Below are positions 52,001-61,526 of a stretch of 64,000 bases of DNA, one piece after another (position 1 is the stretch's first letter; each line of letters starts with the position of its first letter). Below the pieces are notes generated by a model. That model was not told the origin of the DNA. It searched no databases and was given only the letters and a program-made list of their open reading frames with translations. A program made the translations under genes and the position numbers. The stretch is from Prostheceraeus crozeri (lineage: Eukaryota > Platyhelminthes > Polycladida > Euryleptidae). The stretch is taken from the NCBI GenBank assembly GCA_907163375.1, contig CAJQUW010001672.1:19158-83157 (forward strand). Direction: 5' to 3'.

Positions 52001-52110
52001 GCCATGAAATGAATCATTCATGATCGTCAGAAGTCATGAAACATTTCCTGTATTTAATTAAGTTTACTCGATGAGGAAAAGACAATATTAATACCGCTCT
52101 GTGCAACTTT
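49008..52110. other. upstream region of the host gene, no gene seen
   Basis: This contains the host gene's presumed promoter, but I see no convincing core element. Around 50040-50110 and 50520-50545 there are related GCACCGG / CCGGTGCAC clusters facing each other, perhaps the ends of a 500-bp MITE. No protein is recognised. Confidence 0.4.
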
Positions 52111-52119
52111 AAATGTATT

Positions 52120-54030
52120 CAACAATGTGTTTTCTGCTTCAGGCATTTATTCGGGATCATCATTGGAAGTGATGAATATGAGTACAATCAATGTGAATGG
52201 ATATTCAAGACCAAGATACGAAGACCAGCAGAGGAGAAGATACAATCATCAAGATAGATACGAAAATCATGGAGTGAGAGACAACCGAAGACATAGCTTT
52301 GAAAGAGAACGAAGAGAGAGATAGAAAAAGACAGATTTCAAGTCGTAAGAAGAAACAATTGGAACGGTCCGATACAATACACACCACCACGCGCCATCAA
52401 TCAACAACACAACTGATACCAGTCACCTTCAGTGCAACCTTATTTTTAACACATCTGAAGAAGGAGAGGACGATAACGATTCTGAAATCAAAGACTTTAA
52501 AATATGCTTAATAAATATAAACGGATTGAATGAAGATAAAATCAATAATTGAGATATGATTAGGGATATGGATAACGCTGACATGATTTGTTTTGCTGAA
52601 ACACACTTGAAAAATGAAGACAATTTTCCTGTTATCATTAACTATACAGGCTATCATTCCACCGGTAAAAAATCGTCAAAATTAGGCAGGAATAATAATT
52701 AAATTAGTTAGGAATATAATTAAGGTTTGTCAGTCTATATCAAAGATAACACGAAAAATTTAGAAATAAAAAATGTAGTCAATGAAAACGGAAGAATTCT
52801 TATTACTAAAGTAAAACAATGTACATCTGAATATCATATGTTACAGAAGCAACCGAGAATCTAAATACAAAGACAAAGAATTCTAACAAAACTTATAAGA
52901 ATACATGCTCCAATACCAGATGGAAAATGTAATAATGATAGGAGATCTAAATGGGAGAATTGGATTGGAAAATGGCAACAAAAATCTTGGTCTCCCTAAG
53001 AGAAAATTTAACTGTTAATAGTTATAGACAAGAAATATTAACATTTTGTAATGAAACTTAGTAATAACTAATGGAACATTTGAAAACGAAGACTGTGTAG
53101 GAAAATATACATATCACTGCCTTCAAAATGGCGAAGTAAAGAAATCTATGACATATTACTTGATCATATCAGAGAATTTATTAAGTAACCTAAGCGAATT
53201 TGAAATCTGGAATCCAGTATTGTACACTGACCATTCACTCCTTGATAAAATTCGATATTATATTAAATAAAATTATAATCAAAGAAAAAAGGGAAAGGCT
53301 TCAAAAGAAGATAATTCCTTATAAATGGACTGAGAAAAAAGCTTCAAAATTTGATAAAGATACATTCAACATGAAATGCTATGCATTATCAAACAAATTG
53401 ACCAATCATTATATGAGTGCGACTGATATATACACTGAATAGCTCAACCCACAACAACAATATGCCTCATAAATCGAAATATTCAAAAAATATTTCAAAC
53501 CTGCGAAAAATTTATAGAAATGAAGTCGCAAGATTCAAGAAGAATGGATCAAATGACAATTTGAATAGGTTGATGCAATTTAGGAAAGAACTACAAAAAG
53601 AAACAAGGGAAAAACGTAAAATAAAAATCAATGATTTGAAGAGACTAGTTACAACGAAGCAAAATAATGACCATGAAGAGTATTGGAACTTAATCAACAA
53701 AACGAAGAGGACCGGTACTACTACTACTTTAACAATCAATGATTTTAAAACAGAAATGATAAATTTAGATATATGCAAAAACCTTGGAGATTGCATTGTT
53801 CTAACAAATAGTCATGATTTGAAAATACAATTCTATGGAATTCTTGATGTAAAAATAACAATCAGTAAACTGAGAACTAATCTAAGAAATACAAAAAACT
53901 CCAAGTCAAGAGGTCCCGATAAATCTGTATCAGAATTATTTGAAATTAGATATGAAAAATCACCTATTTTACAAAATTTGTTCAAAACAACTTTTAAGAA
54001 TGATAACGTAGTTCCGAGTAGTGAAAACTG
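52120..54030 (+). pseudogene. LINE: ORF1-like region, endonuclease and start of RT, truncated and degraded
   Basis: An Arg-rich stretch (RRRYNHQDRYENHGVRDNRR, 52224 on) may be the end of a first ORF. CLININGLNEDKIN then ICFAETHLKNEDNF and MIGDLNGRIGLENG are apurinic-type endonuclease motifs. From 53440 to 54025 a long frame has a charged linker (KYSKNISNLRKIYRNEVARF) and then ISKLRTNLRNTKNSKSRGPD, the first reverse-transcriptase block (usually KSPGPDGI). The enzyme stops before its active site. Several stops and frame changes separate the parts. The right edge falls where a minisatellite and the Polinton begin. Confidence 0.8.
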
Positions 54031-54039
54031 TGCCCTACT

Positions 54040-54260
54040 TGCCAGGGATAGGTACATGGATAGGTACATGTAAAGTTTAGTGTTATCAATAGGTACATGG
54101 ATAGGTACATGTAAAGTTTAGTGTTGTCAATAGGAACATGGATAGGTACATGGATAGGTACATGTATACTTTAGTTATCGATAGGCACATGGATAGGTAC
54201 ATGTATAATTCAGTGTTATCAATAGGAACTTGTATGAGATCTGTTTTACTGGATAGGTAC
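54040..54260. repeat. minisatellite built on GATAGGTACATG
   Basis: About ten copies of ATAGGTACATG or ATAGGAACATG, partly in longer units of about 55 bp with TAAAGTTTAGTGTTATCA. It may be part of the Polinton's terminal region, or a product of it. Confidence 0.85.
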
Positions 54261-54455
54261 ATGTGTTTGGTACACTGTGTTTCGGAACGTCTATGATCGA
54301 ACTTGTGTGGTTTGGTTCTGAGCACTTGGGTACGTACCGATAGACGTCCGTTGTTTGATTTTGAATGGGTTTGCTCAATTGCGACTATTGTGACTATTGC
54401 AACCATTGTAATCAAGATGACACATTGATTTTCCTTTTACGTAGACAAACTATGC

Positions 54456-54463
54456 TATAAATA
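54456..54463 (+). promoter_or_regulatory. TATA box before the UBA-RING gene
   Basis: TATAAATA, 27 bp ahead of the preferred ATG at 54491. Confidence 0.5.
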
Positions 54464-54490
54464 TGAGATAGTTTTTTGATGACATACATA

Positions 54491-54988
54491 ATGATGACTA
54501 GTATCCCAACGTCGTGGGTTGTCGCAAGAGACCTTGGATATTCTTTCAAAGCCATAGAAACTGTAACAAATCTCAGTGAAAATATCAATGCTGGTGATTT
54601 AGTTGATCGACTAATGGATCTAGATGAGCATGCTATGAATCACAATTTGGATCGTAGGTGGATAGAGGATTTCTCCATGCTACACTGCAATGATAGTGAA
54701 ATTAGGAGGATCAAATTGGAACGATATGGAAAGAAGGAGACATCTGACAGTGTTTTAATAAAAAGTTCTCCCAATAAAAGTGACTTCAGAAGGAAATTAG
54801 AACAAGAGACATTTAAATTATTATGTGAACGGAACTGCGTTAAATGTTTTAAACAGGAACGATCCCTTCTCTTTTTGCCATGTTCTCATAGCGTTATGTG
54901 TTCTACATGTTATGTACCCTTTGAAACTTCATCTTGTCCCCTTTGCGATGAAGAAATATCTTCAACAGTCACTGTATATCGTGCATGA
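54491..54988 (+). CDS. Polinton accessory protein: UBA-like + C-terminal RING (IAP-type E3 ligase-like)
   Basis: The protein has about 165 residues. The first 45 (VVARDLGYSFKAIETVTNLS then DLVDRLMDLD) have the pattern of a UBA-type ubiquitin-binding helix bundle. The last 45 form a RING of C3HC4 type: CVKC, then CSHSVMCSTC, then CPLC. The order UBA-like then terminal RING recalls the C-terminal half of inhibitor-of-apoptosis proteins without BIR domains. A role in ubiquitin ligation or in blocking host cell death is inference. It is the first gene of the block. ATG 54491 is chosen because the TATA box lies just upstream; ATG 54479 is in frame too. Confidence 0.7.
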   Translation: MMTSIPTSWVVARDLGYSFKAIETVTNLSENINAGDLVDRLMDLDEHAMNHNLDRRWIEDFSMLHCNDSEIRRIKLERYGKKETSDSVLIKSSPNKSDFRRKLEQETFKLLCERNCVKCFKQERSLLFLPCSHSVMCSTCYVPFETSSCPLCDEEISSTVTVYRA

Positions 54989-55043
54989 TGAGTCATCATG
55001 CAGGTCTGTGATTGGTCACTATTGTGTCTTTGTTTGACTTTTC

Positions 55044-55053
55044 TATATAAGGA
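55044..55053 (+). promoter_or_regulatory. TATATAAGGA box
   Basis: TATATAAGGA, 45 bp before the ATG at 55099. The same ten bases recur at 56302-56311. Confidence 0.5.
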
Positions 55054-55098
55054 GGACATTGTACCGTTCTATTTCAAGCATAATTTGAGGCTAATACA

Positions 55099-55722
55099 AT
55101 GTCAATCAGCATGTCGTTCACTACCAACATTCCCATTTCAATAATTTACCGAAGTCAACTCTTCACGGGCAATATATTTTATTCTGCCGTGAATATAACT
55201 GGCTATAAAGCGGATTTGGTGGATCTGATGGAGGAAATAGTGAAGTATTTCCGCTGCGGAGAGGACGTTGTGGTGCAGAGAATGTTGATGAGAGTCGTGA
55301 ACAACGCTCTTACACGAGTTGCAAGATTCTGGCTCAACGAAGTATTTCGCCCACTATCTCAAACGGAGATTGTACCGGAATACTCTCGCTGTTGGTGCAC
55401 CAGTATCCAACGGAAACTCAACACATGTCTCCATGACATTATCACCTCCAGCTACTATGACGAGAAGGGTGACAAATGCAAACTGGACTTGTTCAGTGGA
55501 CCGCCATCAGTAAGCATCAATGTGGCTGCTCAAGGACATTCTGAGGTAATCAGTTTGCGGGCATACTATGCCAATATTTTAAAGACTTTCCATTCAAAGC
55601 CCTGCTGTATGTGCTGTCCAATTTCAAAACATCTAATGAAAGACATTGAGCAGCTCATAACTGCTACAAATCAGACTCTAGCCGATGTGAGTGTATATCA
55701 GTTTCCCTCTACAGCTTGTTAA
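55099..55722 (+). CDS. Polinton protein of unknown function (207 residues)
   Basis: I do not recognise this protein. It has a mostly helical central part (LVDLMEEIVKYFRCGEDVVV, then MRVVNNALTRVARFWLNEVF) and scattered cysteines, with a CCMCCP cluster near residue 170 that could bind metal. There is no signal peptide or membrane segment. The start ATG is followed by a second at codon 5. A TATATAAGGA box lies upstream. Its place between the RING gene and the small basic protein suggests an accessory or host-interaction role, but nothing shows this directly. Confidence 0.6.
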   Translation: MSISMSFTTNIPISIIYRSQLFTGNIFYSAVNITGYKADLVDLMEEIVKYFRCGEDVVVQRMLMRVVNNALTRVARFWLNEVFRPLSQTEIVPEYSRCWCTSIQRKLNTCLHDIITSSYYDEKGDKCKLDLFSGPPSVSINVAAQGHSEVISLRAYYANILKTFHSKPCCMCCPISKHLMKDIEQLITATNQTLADVSVYQFPSTAC

Positions 55723-55850
55723 GTGTTTTATGTAATTTTATAAGTACCAGCAACAAACTCTGTGTGAATGCTTGTAAACTTTTGTATATAATGTTGTAAG
55801 TACTAAGCAAAAATTGTAATTGTATTATCTATTTCCATATTAGAATAAAA

Positions 55851-56243
55851 ATGTCTGTAAAACGGAAGGCATCTTCTCGTCAATCGAAACGGTCTTTCAA
55901 ACCTTCAAGTCAGTTTAAAAAGGCGTTGCGAAAGTTAAACAGGATACATGATAATAAGAAGAAGTGTAAATTGATTCAAAATTCAAGTGATTATTTCATT
56001 CGTGATTTAGCTTTTGCAATACACAAATGTCTACCTATTTACAAGCCTCTGTTGAATGCTGGCTCTTTGAATAGCATTAAAAAGTTTTCAAATCCAAGGA
56101 GTAGTGATAAGAAAAGGCGAAACTTAATTCAGCGCGGTGGTGGTGGGTTTCTAAGTATGTTAAATGATATTGGAAACAGTATTAATGGTGTAATCAATAG
56201 TCCGCTTGGAAGGATTGCAGCAACTGCTGCAATGTTAATATAA
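55851..56243 (+). CDS. Polinton small basic protein with Gly-rich C-terminus (130 residues)
   Basis: The N-terminal half is strongly basic (MSVKRKASSRQSKRSFK, KKALRKLNR), then comes a neutral helical part, and the end is RRNLIQRGGGGFLSMLNDIG then INGVINSPLGRIAATAAMLI, a glycine turn followed by an amphipathic or membrane-active helix. This build resembles minor core or membrane-lytic virion proteins of the adenovirus type, but no sequence match is claimed. A second basic protein with a similar GG-then-helix plan occurs at 61527. Confidence 0.6.
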   Translation: MSVKRKASSRQSKRSFKPSSQFKKALRKLNRIHDNKKKCKLIQNSSDYFIRDLAFAIHKCLPIYKPLLNAGSLNSIKKFSNPRSSDKKRRNLIQRGGGGFLSMLNDIGNSINGVINSPLGRIAATAAMLI

Positions 56244-56301
56244 GGTTAGCGAATGATAAAGTGACACGTCATCACTTTGATTGATGAGTCATATATAGGT
56301 G

Positions 56302-56311
56302 TATATAAGGA
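56302..56311 (+). promoter_or_regulatory. TATATAAGGA box
   Basis: Same ten bases as at 55044, 84 bp before the ATG at 56395. Confidence 0.5.
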
Positions 56312-56394
56312 AGACGCTTTAATGATATTTTACCACTTTCAAGTGACAATTCATTTGCGCTGGTTGAAAGCTCCGAATTAGTACTTGTTGAAAC

Positions 56395-57129
56395 ATGACT
56401 CAGAAAATGTATACAATCAGAGAGGAAGGTGACGCTTTTGAGCAAGATCTCTTGAAGCTTCGTCCGACACGAAAGGTGCAAGGGATTGGAAATACGTTCT
56501 ACTTTCAAACCTTGAATTATGGTGATGATGGCTTTTATCTTCAAGTTCCATTCTTCCACAGTAATGGTATGTCTACATCAGGGTATAGCAATATGAGACA
56601 AATGCGAGTGACTTTTCCAAAATGGCAACAGGTGATTCTTAAAACTATTGACTCTTTCGCGAAAGAATGTGTTGAGCTGCCTGAAAGTGCTCCCACTCAT
56701 TGGAGAAAGGCATTAGAGGAAGGAGTTGGTTATAAGGAATTGCCGGAATTCGATACACTGTTTTTAAAACTATCGGATCATTTTCAAGCATTCGATCTCT
56801 TTACAAACGCGATGGAATGTGAGGATCTCAAACGGGGCCGCTATATGGGCTTAGTGCACGTTACCGGACTTTATATTGGTTCACATGGTTCGACTGGTAA
56901 AGTCGCATCTTTGCAAATGAAGGTTCTTCAACTAGTCTATGAACCACTACCAATTGATAAATGTTTAATTAACATTGATAAGACTGCTTCAAGTGATGGG
57001 AAGGAAGAGAGCAAAAAGCGAGGGCGGAAATCTAAAGATGGGAATCCTAAATTGAAGTTGAAGCGCCAAGACGCTGACTTGAAAACTTTTTATAATCCTA
57101 ATTGTGATGAGGAAACACAAATGTTTTAA
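56395..57129 (+). CDS. Polinton protein of unknown function (244 residues), basic tail
   Basis: The main part (1-190) is a globular, beta-rich protein with GNTFYFQTLNYGDDGFYLQV and LVHVTGLYIGSHGSTGKVAS. The tail has a basic nuclear-localisation-like stretch (KKRGRKSKDGNPKLKLKRQD) and ends acidic (CDEETQMF). The layout would suit a single-stranded DNA-binding or other replication protein, since such proteins often end in an acidic tail after a beta core, but this is inference. The gene precedes the ATPase gene. Confidence 0.6.
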   Translation: MTQKMYTIREEGDAFEQDLLKLRPTRKVQGIGNTFYFQTLNYGDDGFYLQVPFFHSNGMSTSGYSNMRQMRVTFPKWQQVILKTIDSFAKECVELPESAPTHWRKALEEGVGYKELPEFDTLFLKLSDHFQAFDLFTNAMECEDLKRGRYMGLVHVTGLYIGSHGSTGKVASLQMKVLQLVYEPLPIDKCLINIDKTASSDGKEESKKRGRKSKDGNPKLKLKRQDADLKTFYNPNCDEETQMF

Positions 57130-57270
57130 TTTGTAAATGTTTTAATTTGTAAATGTAACTTGAAAGTTTCTATTCTGAATGTAAATAAACTTGATCTGGA
57201 ACATGTGTCTGTTTTGTTGTTCTAAGCAAAATTAGTGGGATGATGAGTTTAATGTTAATGGAATTATAAG

Positions 57271-57906
57271 ATGACAGATTTTCGTCTATTCACTGATCGC
57301 ACAATGTGTGTCGCTGGACCAAGTCAGTCCGGTAAAACTACATTTGTAACTGAATTGCTACAATATAGAAATGAAATGTTTAACAAGGAAATTAAGAGAG
57401 TCAAATGGTATTATGGAATATTTCAACCACAACTACATTCTGCACTTCGCCAGAAAGGTTATGAGGTGAAGCAAGGGTTGCCATCAACTGAGGATATCAA
57501 AGCAGGTGACTTACTAGTATTAGATGATCTATTACGAGAAAGCAAATCTTCAAAGGATGTAACTGAAATGTTCATTCAAACTGCACATCATAGGGAAGCT
57601 TTTATTATCTACATCACCCAAAACATCTTCGATGGAGGGAAAGAGCAAAGAACTAGAAGTTTGAATACACATTATTTGGCAATATTTAAAAATCCAAGAG
57701 ATAGCAGTCAGATACATCATCTCAGTAGACAGATATTACCTCAACAACCTAAAGTACTTTCAAAAATATATGAAGATGTAACAAAGAAACCACATGGTTA
57801 TCTATTTATTGATCTAACCCAGGAATGTCCGGAACGACTTCGATTTCGAACAAATATCATACCTAATTCCGCTGAACCAATGACAGTTTTCTCGGTTCAC
57901 AGTTAG
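57271..57906 (+). CDS. Polinton packaging ATPase (FtsK/HerA, A32-like)
   Basis: This would drive genome packaging into particles. Walker A is GPSQSGKT (residues 16-23), Walker B is LLVLDD (81-86), and a sensor-like IIYITQN follows near residue 112-118. Length (211 residues) fits the family. The surrounding gene set agrees with the assignment. Confidence 0.9.
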   Translation: MTDFRLFTDRTMCVAGPSQSGKTTFVTELLQYRNEMFNKEIKRVKWYYGIFQPQLHSALRQKGYEVKQGLPSTEDIKAGDLLVLDDLLRESKSSKDVTEMFIQTAHHREAFIIYITQNIFDGGKEQRTRSLNTHYLAIFKNPRDSSQIHHLSRQILPQQPKVLSKIYEDVTKKPHGYLFIDLTQECPERLRFRTNIIPNSAEPMTVFSVHS

Positions 57907-57948
57907 TTTTAAGCAATGTACTTTGTTGCCTTATTATTTTCAAACATG

Positions 57949-58595
57949 TCGTATTCAAAGATGGTAGTCATTCCTCAAGAGGAGTATGTACAATTGACTA
58001 CATTACAAAGTGCACAGGAAGTCAAAAATATAGATCAACCTATTACGAATCAACTTAAGGAACTAACACAAAAGGATATGGAAATTCAGAAGATTAAGGA
58101 TCCCTATCGACGAATGCAGTTAGCAGCTGAAAACATTGACGAGAGGCGACAGATTCGTGACAAGTTGCGACGATTTATAACCTTGTCAACACCTCGACCA
58201 TATCGTGTGCGCGCTGAGCGATTATTTGACTTCATTGATCCACATGTGAAGTTCAATGAGAGAGGGAGATAATAGATGAAACAACTGGTGATGTTATTAG
58301 AAATAGTCACATAGATGACCTTCTACAATATGCTGTCAGAGATGTAAGGCGAAAACTAGGTGCACCACAAGGGTGGTCATATTTTCAGAAAATTTTATCT
58401 GATCAAAATGTACCTCACAATATTATTGGAGGACCGACTGTGAATGAATTGGATAAGGGTCACTTACAAGATGGATCAAAGCGTAAAACACCCACGATGG
58501 CGGTCAAGCGAGAGCTTGCAGATCCCGATGATCTGCAACCAAAAAGAGCTACTAGGCGCTCAACGCGTGTTGCGAAGGAGTATAGTAAATATTAA
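57949..58595 (+). pseudogene. Polinton conserved protein region, charged, unknown role
   Basis: The region begins MSYSKMVVIPQEEYVQLTTL and continues with a Gln/Glu/Lys-rich, probably coiled-coil part (QLKELTQKDMEIQKIKDPYR). The later part contains GAPQGWSYFQKIL and a basic end (KPKRATRR-like, RRSTRVAKEYSKY). A protein of this type, with a charged helical first half, is common next to the ATPase in this element family. It appears broken (about one break). Confidence 0.55.
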
Positions 58596-58629
58596 GCAAA
58601 TATGAATTAAGCCTTGCCTCTCTCATATC

Positions 58630-59595
58630 ATGTCGTTACAAAAATTTTGCTGTTGTTTGAAATCTGCGCTCGAAGGTAAAGGAGAAGAGGGCATCGAGGT
58701 TGATATCAATTGTGTTAGCAGTTGCTGTGCGAGTAATACCCGTGCAAATCAGAACAAAGACGATGAGTACAGCAGTGAAACTGAGAAAGATTTATTACGA
58801 CTTAAATCATCCCGCAAGTTTCAGTCGTCCGGAGGTTCTAGCTCGTGCAGCAGGTGTGGGAATAGAGAAAGTCAAGAAGTGGTTGAGGAGTCAACCGACT
58901 TACACTCTTCACAAAAATGCGAGAAAGCAGTTTCCAACAAGAAAATATGTTGTTAACAATATAGATAGTCAATGGCAAGCGGACTTGGCTGACATGCAAC
59001 AGATATCACAGTACAATGATGGCTATAAATACATCTTAACCGTAATAGATATTTTATCTCGCTATGCTTGGGCACGTGCGCTGAAATCTAAACGAGGACC
59101 AGAAGTTGAAGCGGCTTTTCAGAGCATTTTCGATGAGGGCGTGTTCCGCAAAGAATACAGACCGATCAAGGGAAGGAATTCGAAAACTCTCATGTTCGAA
59201 GTCTCCTTAAAAGTCATAATGTGGAATTGTTTAGTGTCAAAAGTGCTTATAAAGCTGCCATGGTTGAGAGGTTCAATCGCACACTGAAGACAAAAATATG
59301 GCGCTATTTCACTGCAAAAAATACACATGTTTGGGTAGGTGAGCTGCAGAAATTTGTTAAGAATTACAATGAAAGCTAACATCGAATCATTAAGATGAAA
59401 CCAGTTGATGTTACCCCAGATAATGCGATGGATGTATGGCTTCGATTGTATGATAAGAAAGCGAAAAACATTTCCAATGAAAAGAAAATTAATGTTGGTG
59501 ATAGAGTTCGGATTTCAAAGGTTAAGTCTACATTTGAGAAGGGGTATCTACCTAATTGGACTGAAGAAGAGTTTTTTGTGGATACAAAAATTTAA
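58630..59595 (+). pseudogene. Polinton integrase region (retroviral-type DDE)
   Basis: Integrase inserts the element into host DNA. FSRPEVLARAAGVGIEKVKKW is a helix-turn-helix-like N-terminal part. WQADLADMQQ, then GYKYILTVIDILSRYAWARA, is the catalytic core with its first acid. ERFNRTLKTKIWRYF-type sequence near 59265-59310 fits the end of the core. A chromodomain frame follows directly. The region is broken in about two or three places. Confidence 0.82.
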
Positions 59596-59601
59596 TTTTT
59601 A

Positions 59602-59865
59602 TTGAATACAAAATTTAGACCCACCATGTATAAATTAATAGATTACCATGGCAATCCAACTGAAGGAAAATTTTACTCTTATGAATTGCAAGTAGTAGAC
59701 AGAAGTGAAGAGGTGTATATGATTGATAAAATAATTAGGAGGAAAGGTCATGGCAATCAAAGGAAATATCTAGTTAAATGGAAAGGATATCCTGATTCAT
59801 TCAATAGCTGGATAACGCACCAGGATCTACAAAATGTGGAGATGGGAGACACTCGTAACTTTTAA
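59602..59865 (+). CDS. chromodomain segment following the integrase
   Basis: YMIDKIIRRKGHGNQRKYLV then KWKGYPDSFNSWITHQDL is a complete chromodomain with the aromatic cage pattern (Tyr, Trp, Trp). Chromodomains at the end of integrases guide insertion to modified histones; several Polinton integrases carry one. It should be the C-terminal end of the integrase. Confidence 0.85.
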   Translation: MNTKFRPTMYKLIDYHGNPTEGKFYSYELQVVDRSEEVYMIDKIIRRKGHGNQRKYLVKWKGYPDSFNSWITHQDLQNVEMGDTRNF

Positions 59866-59905
59866 GCTAATATAGCATGTGACTTCTTCCATATATGACT
59901 TTAAC

Positions 59906-61483
59906 ATGTCTACTAACTTCAATATCATTCTTCCAAGCAATAGCAACCCCAAGATATTCCCAAGTAACAAACCATCTCTATACTCTGTTGAATTCGCTAA
60001 TCCAATTACTCTGCATGGACCCCATGAAGTTGCTCTAACTGAAATTACTTATTACAACGATATCAGTTTGCTAAAGAACAACTATTTTGAATTACATAAA
60101 GAAGTGCGAGAGAAGGATGATTGCTTTCGCATATTTCAAAATAGTCTACATGGTACATGGGCTTTTCATCATCTAACTTTACATCCTTTTTCAACATCTT
60201 TACCATCTGTTCAAAACATGATTAAAATTCAAAAGGCATTTGCAACGTCAACTTTTGATTCTAAGGTTCCCACAATGAGCTTGCAAGATGCAGAAAAGGA
60301 AATCGGTAGAATGTTTGAACGAATAAATGATCTCTTCAAGCTGACTTTGAATAAATTCTACAAACCAGTCATAAAGGGGTCAACAAAATTGATGAAGGAA
60401 GGGAAGCATGTTCTTCTTGTATTAGGTAAGGATTTGAGTCATACTTTTGGGTATTCCAGAACAACTTTCTCATCAAGGTATTGGTACAATGGACGTGGGT
60501 GGAATTCGGAGAGGAAAGTCACTGATTTTCAATGTAGAATTGTGCCATTGTATGCATTACAAAAAAGGAGCATCCGAGTAAAAAATAAATTTGAGGTCAT
60601 TAGAAGTGTTGAAGACTTTGCAAGAAAGTTTCAAGGATCAGTGCCAGAAACGTTAATGACTTGTGAATATAAGAAAGAGAAAGTAACTTTATTTACTGTT
60701 GAAACGGAGGCAGAATTTATTGTTTTTACTAAAAAGACACCATTGGAAAAGTCTGAGTCCGCTGTTATTGAATTTGGATCTGAAATGATTGGGATGTTTA
60801 AGGGCCTTGAAAGCGCACCTTGGTTGACAGAATTAAATGATACATTCAAGGTTCAATTGTCCTCTTCTAAACTCAAAGCATCAACAAATGCTTCATGGGA
60901 TATCCACGTATACAGCGAAGACATATCGGGTGATGAATTGTCTACTTCCAGTGAACTTGTAAAAAGAGTTAATTTGAACATTGAAAGCTTGAAAACGCCA
61001 TCTGAATTGTGTACAAAGTTAAATGAGTTTGGTGTAGATTACCTTGATGCAGATGAATATCACTTTTCTTATGACCCACATAAGAAACGCATGATTCTAA
61101 AGGTAGGGAAGAACTCTCTTATCAAGCTGGATAGCGTGTTAACGACCACATTGGGATTCTCAAAATCAACTATTTATGAAGGTACATCAATAGGCGATAC
61201 AGCCCCATCACTAGAGCGTGATGTAAGTAACTTATACGTCTATTGTAACATTATTGAATATACAAGGGTTGGCGACATTGAGGCCCCACTTCTCCGCACA
61301 TTTCCTCTCTCATCCGTAAGGAAGCAACTAATCAATCGAGAATTTTTTAACACAATGTATCTACCAATCAGCCGAAATTTCATCAATAGAATTGACATAT
61401 CAATTCATGATGATGCAGGAGAAGTAGTACCGTTCTGTGGTGGTGTTACTGTTTTGACCCTACATATTAGGTCACGAGAATAA
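59906..61483 (+). CDS. Polinton virion-type protein, about 525 residues
   Basis: The N-terminus (NFNIILPSNSNPKIFPSNKP then SVEFANPITLHGPHEVALTE) has a pattern I associate with a conserved long protein of many Polintons, thought to be virion-related. The rest has two repeated beta-type segments, each ending in a LNEFG.DY / TTLGFSKS-like unit (GKDLSHTFGYS, then DSVLTTTLGFSKS). This suggests an internal duplication. There are no membrane segments. The ATG at 59906 (MSTNFNII) is preferred to 59879 since the conserved pattern starts there. The exact role is not known to me. Confidence 0.65.
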   Translation: MSTNFNIILPSNSNPKIFPSNKPSLYSVEFANPITLHGPHEVALTEITYYNDISLLKNNYFELHKEVREKDDCFRIFQNSLHGTWAFHHLTLHPFSTSLPSVQNMIKIQKAFATSTFDSKVPTMSLQDAEKEIGRMFERINDLFKLTLNKFYKPVIKGSTKLMKEGKHVLLVLGKDLSHTFGYSRTTFSSRYWYNGRGWNSERKVTDFQCRIVPLYALQKRSIRVKNKFEVIRSVEDFARKFQGSVPETLMTCEYKKEKVTLFTVETEAEFIVFTKKTPLEKSESAVIEFGSEMIGMFKGLESAPWLTELNDTFKVQLSSSKLKASTNASWDIHVYSEDISGDELSTSSELVKRVNLNIESLKTPSELCTKLNEFGVDYLDADEYHFSYDPHKKRMILKVGKNSLIKLDSVLTTTLGFSKSTIYEGTSIGDTAPSLERDVSNLYVYCNIIEYTRVGDIEAPLLRTFPLSSVRKQLINREFFNTMYLPISRNFINRIDISIHDDAGEVVPFCGGVTVLTLHIRSRE

Positions 61484-61526
61484 GGCTTTACGCTATTGTG
61501 ACTTCCATAGTTATTCAATAGTCATA

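Noticed and set aside
54040-54260. CRISPR-like array
   Set aside because: Units are contiguous imperfect tandem repeats without unique spacers, in a eukaryotic genome.
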